The translations under genes were made by a program, and so were the position numbers. The notes under the pieces are model-generated. The model worked only from the letters and a program-made list of their open reading frames with translations. It was not told the origin of the DNA and did no database searches. DNA of 5,195 bases, from assembly GCA_964649195.1 (NCBI GenBank), contig CAZYPK010000239.1, forward strand, positions 1-5,195. Reading direction: 5' to 3'. This DNA comes from JTS-RE9 sp964649195. GTDB lineage: Bacteria; Planctomycetota; Phycisphaerae; Phycisphaerales; Phycisphaeraceae. This document shows positions 5,012-5,195 of this stretch, one piece after another (position 1 is the first letter of the stretch; each line of letters opens with the position of its first letter).

Positions 5012-5026
5012 GGACGGCCTCCGTCC
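5012..5026. repeat. Short perfect hairpin GGACGG/CCGTCC
   Basis: A 6-bp stem closes a CCT loop, 10 bp downstream of copy 1 of the direct repeat. Copy 2 is cut by the window edge, so whether this hairpin belongs to a longer repeat unit cannot be told here. Confidence 0.45.
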
Positions 5027-5108
5027 TGCCTTTCACTCTGTCCTGGAACACACCATTTTCGAGGTGGTTCACCGCCGCGCGATCGACACTCTTTCAGGCT
5101 GTTCGCGT

Positions 5109-5129
5109 CCGCGACTCGTTGAGTCGCGG
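5109..5129. repeat. Variant REP-like hairpin with paired stem changes
   Basis: Arms CCGCGACTC and GAGTCGCGG around GTT form a perfect 9-bp stem with a 3-nt loop. It has the same architecture and the same outer seven base pairs as the hairpin in the 55-bp repeat. The two innermost pairs differ but remain complementary on both sides. Confidence 0.75.
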
Positions 5130-5140
5130 CTGTTCAATAT

Positions 5141-5195
5141 GAGCCGCGACGTAACACGTCGCGGAGATGAACGGCCTGAAGGCGTGTGACACGGC
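5141..5195. repeat. REP-like 55-bp direct repeat, copy 2 (cut by window end)
   Basis: Identical to 4948-5002 over all 55 bases, with its hairpin at 5144-5164. The match reaches the window's last base, so the true repeat may be longer. Copies are 193 bp apart start to start. It lies 11 bp beyond the variant hairpin. Confidence 0.85.

Larger units (their letters stand above)
4789..5195. other. Gene-free region with REP-like repeats upstream of the portal
   Basis: Over 400 bp hold no convincing gene on either strand. The longest minus-strand frame here (5072 into the portal start) begins at a GTG without a ribosome site. Its protein is Arg-rich and its internal duplications mirror the DNA repeats. 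The region carries a 55-bp direct repeat, a decayed third copy, and several short perfect hairpins listed separately. A terminase gene would be expected next to a portal, so this gap marks either an insertion of host-type repeats or a boundary of the phage block. Confidence 0.65.

Noticed and set aside
4698..5072. A 124-codon minus-strand frame overlapping the portal start
   Set aside because: It has a GTG start without a ribosome site, Arg-rich content, and internal repeats that copy the REP-like DNA elements.

Overview
This is a GC-rich bacterial window carrying part of a tailed-phage head (morphogenesis) module, all on the minus strand. In transcription order, right to left: a portal protein (4744-3092); a 387-bp repeat-filled gap; a probable scaffolding protein (2704-2120); a SU10/DUF5309-type major capsid protein (2031-862); and a smaller probable virion or head-tail joining protein (772-131). 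Portal, scaffold, capsid, small structural protein is a standard head-assembly order. The portal is the DNA entry vertex, the scaffold guides shell assembly, the capsid protein forms the shell, and the last protein probably acts at the head-tail interface. No separate maturation protease lies between portal and capsid. The terminase, tail, integrase and lysis genes are not in the window.

The non-coding DNA is unusual for a phage. Compact phage operons normally leave only a few bases between head genes. Here there is a 387-bp gap made of three successive long imperfect inverted repeats, two of them built from 7-bp tandem units. Tandem repeats also begin directly after the stop codon of the last gene (60-130) and at the left edge (1-17). 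The region upstream of the portal (4745-5195) holds no convincing gene. It carries an exact 55-bp direct repeat containing a perfect 9-bp-stem hairpin, a related hairpin with paired base changes in the stem, and a decayed third copy. These look like REP/STRR-type elements of a host chromosome that have spread into phage genes. I infer a prophage or phage-derived element long resident in a chromosome, rather than a streamlined free phage.

Host: high GC, repeat style and a D-x-D-G-D-G motif are compatible with Planctomycetota or a similar repeat-rich high-GC phylum. There is no rRNA or housekeeping gene, so this is a weak inference (about 0.4).

Each of the four genes has its own Shine-Dalgarno sequence 7-8 nt before an ATG, and these sites fix the starts. 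I see no tRNA, rRNA, CRISPR array, transposase or attachment site. The best candidates for something new are the stacked inverted repeats inside a capsid operon, the heptad repeat family, a possible G-quadruplex just after a stop codon, and a beta module apparently shared by the capsid protein and its downstream neighbour.
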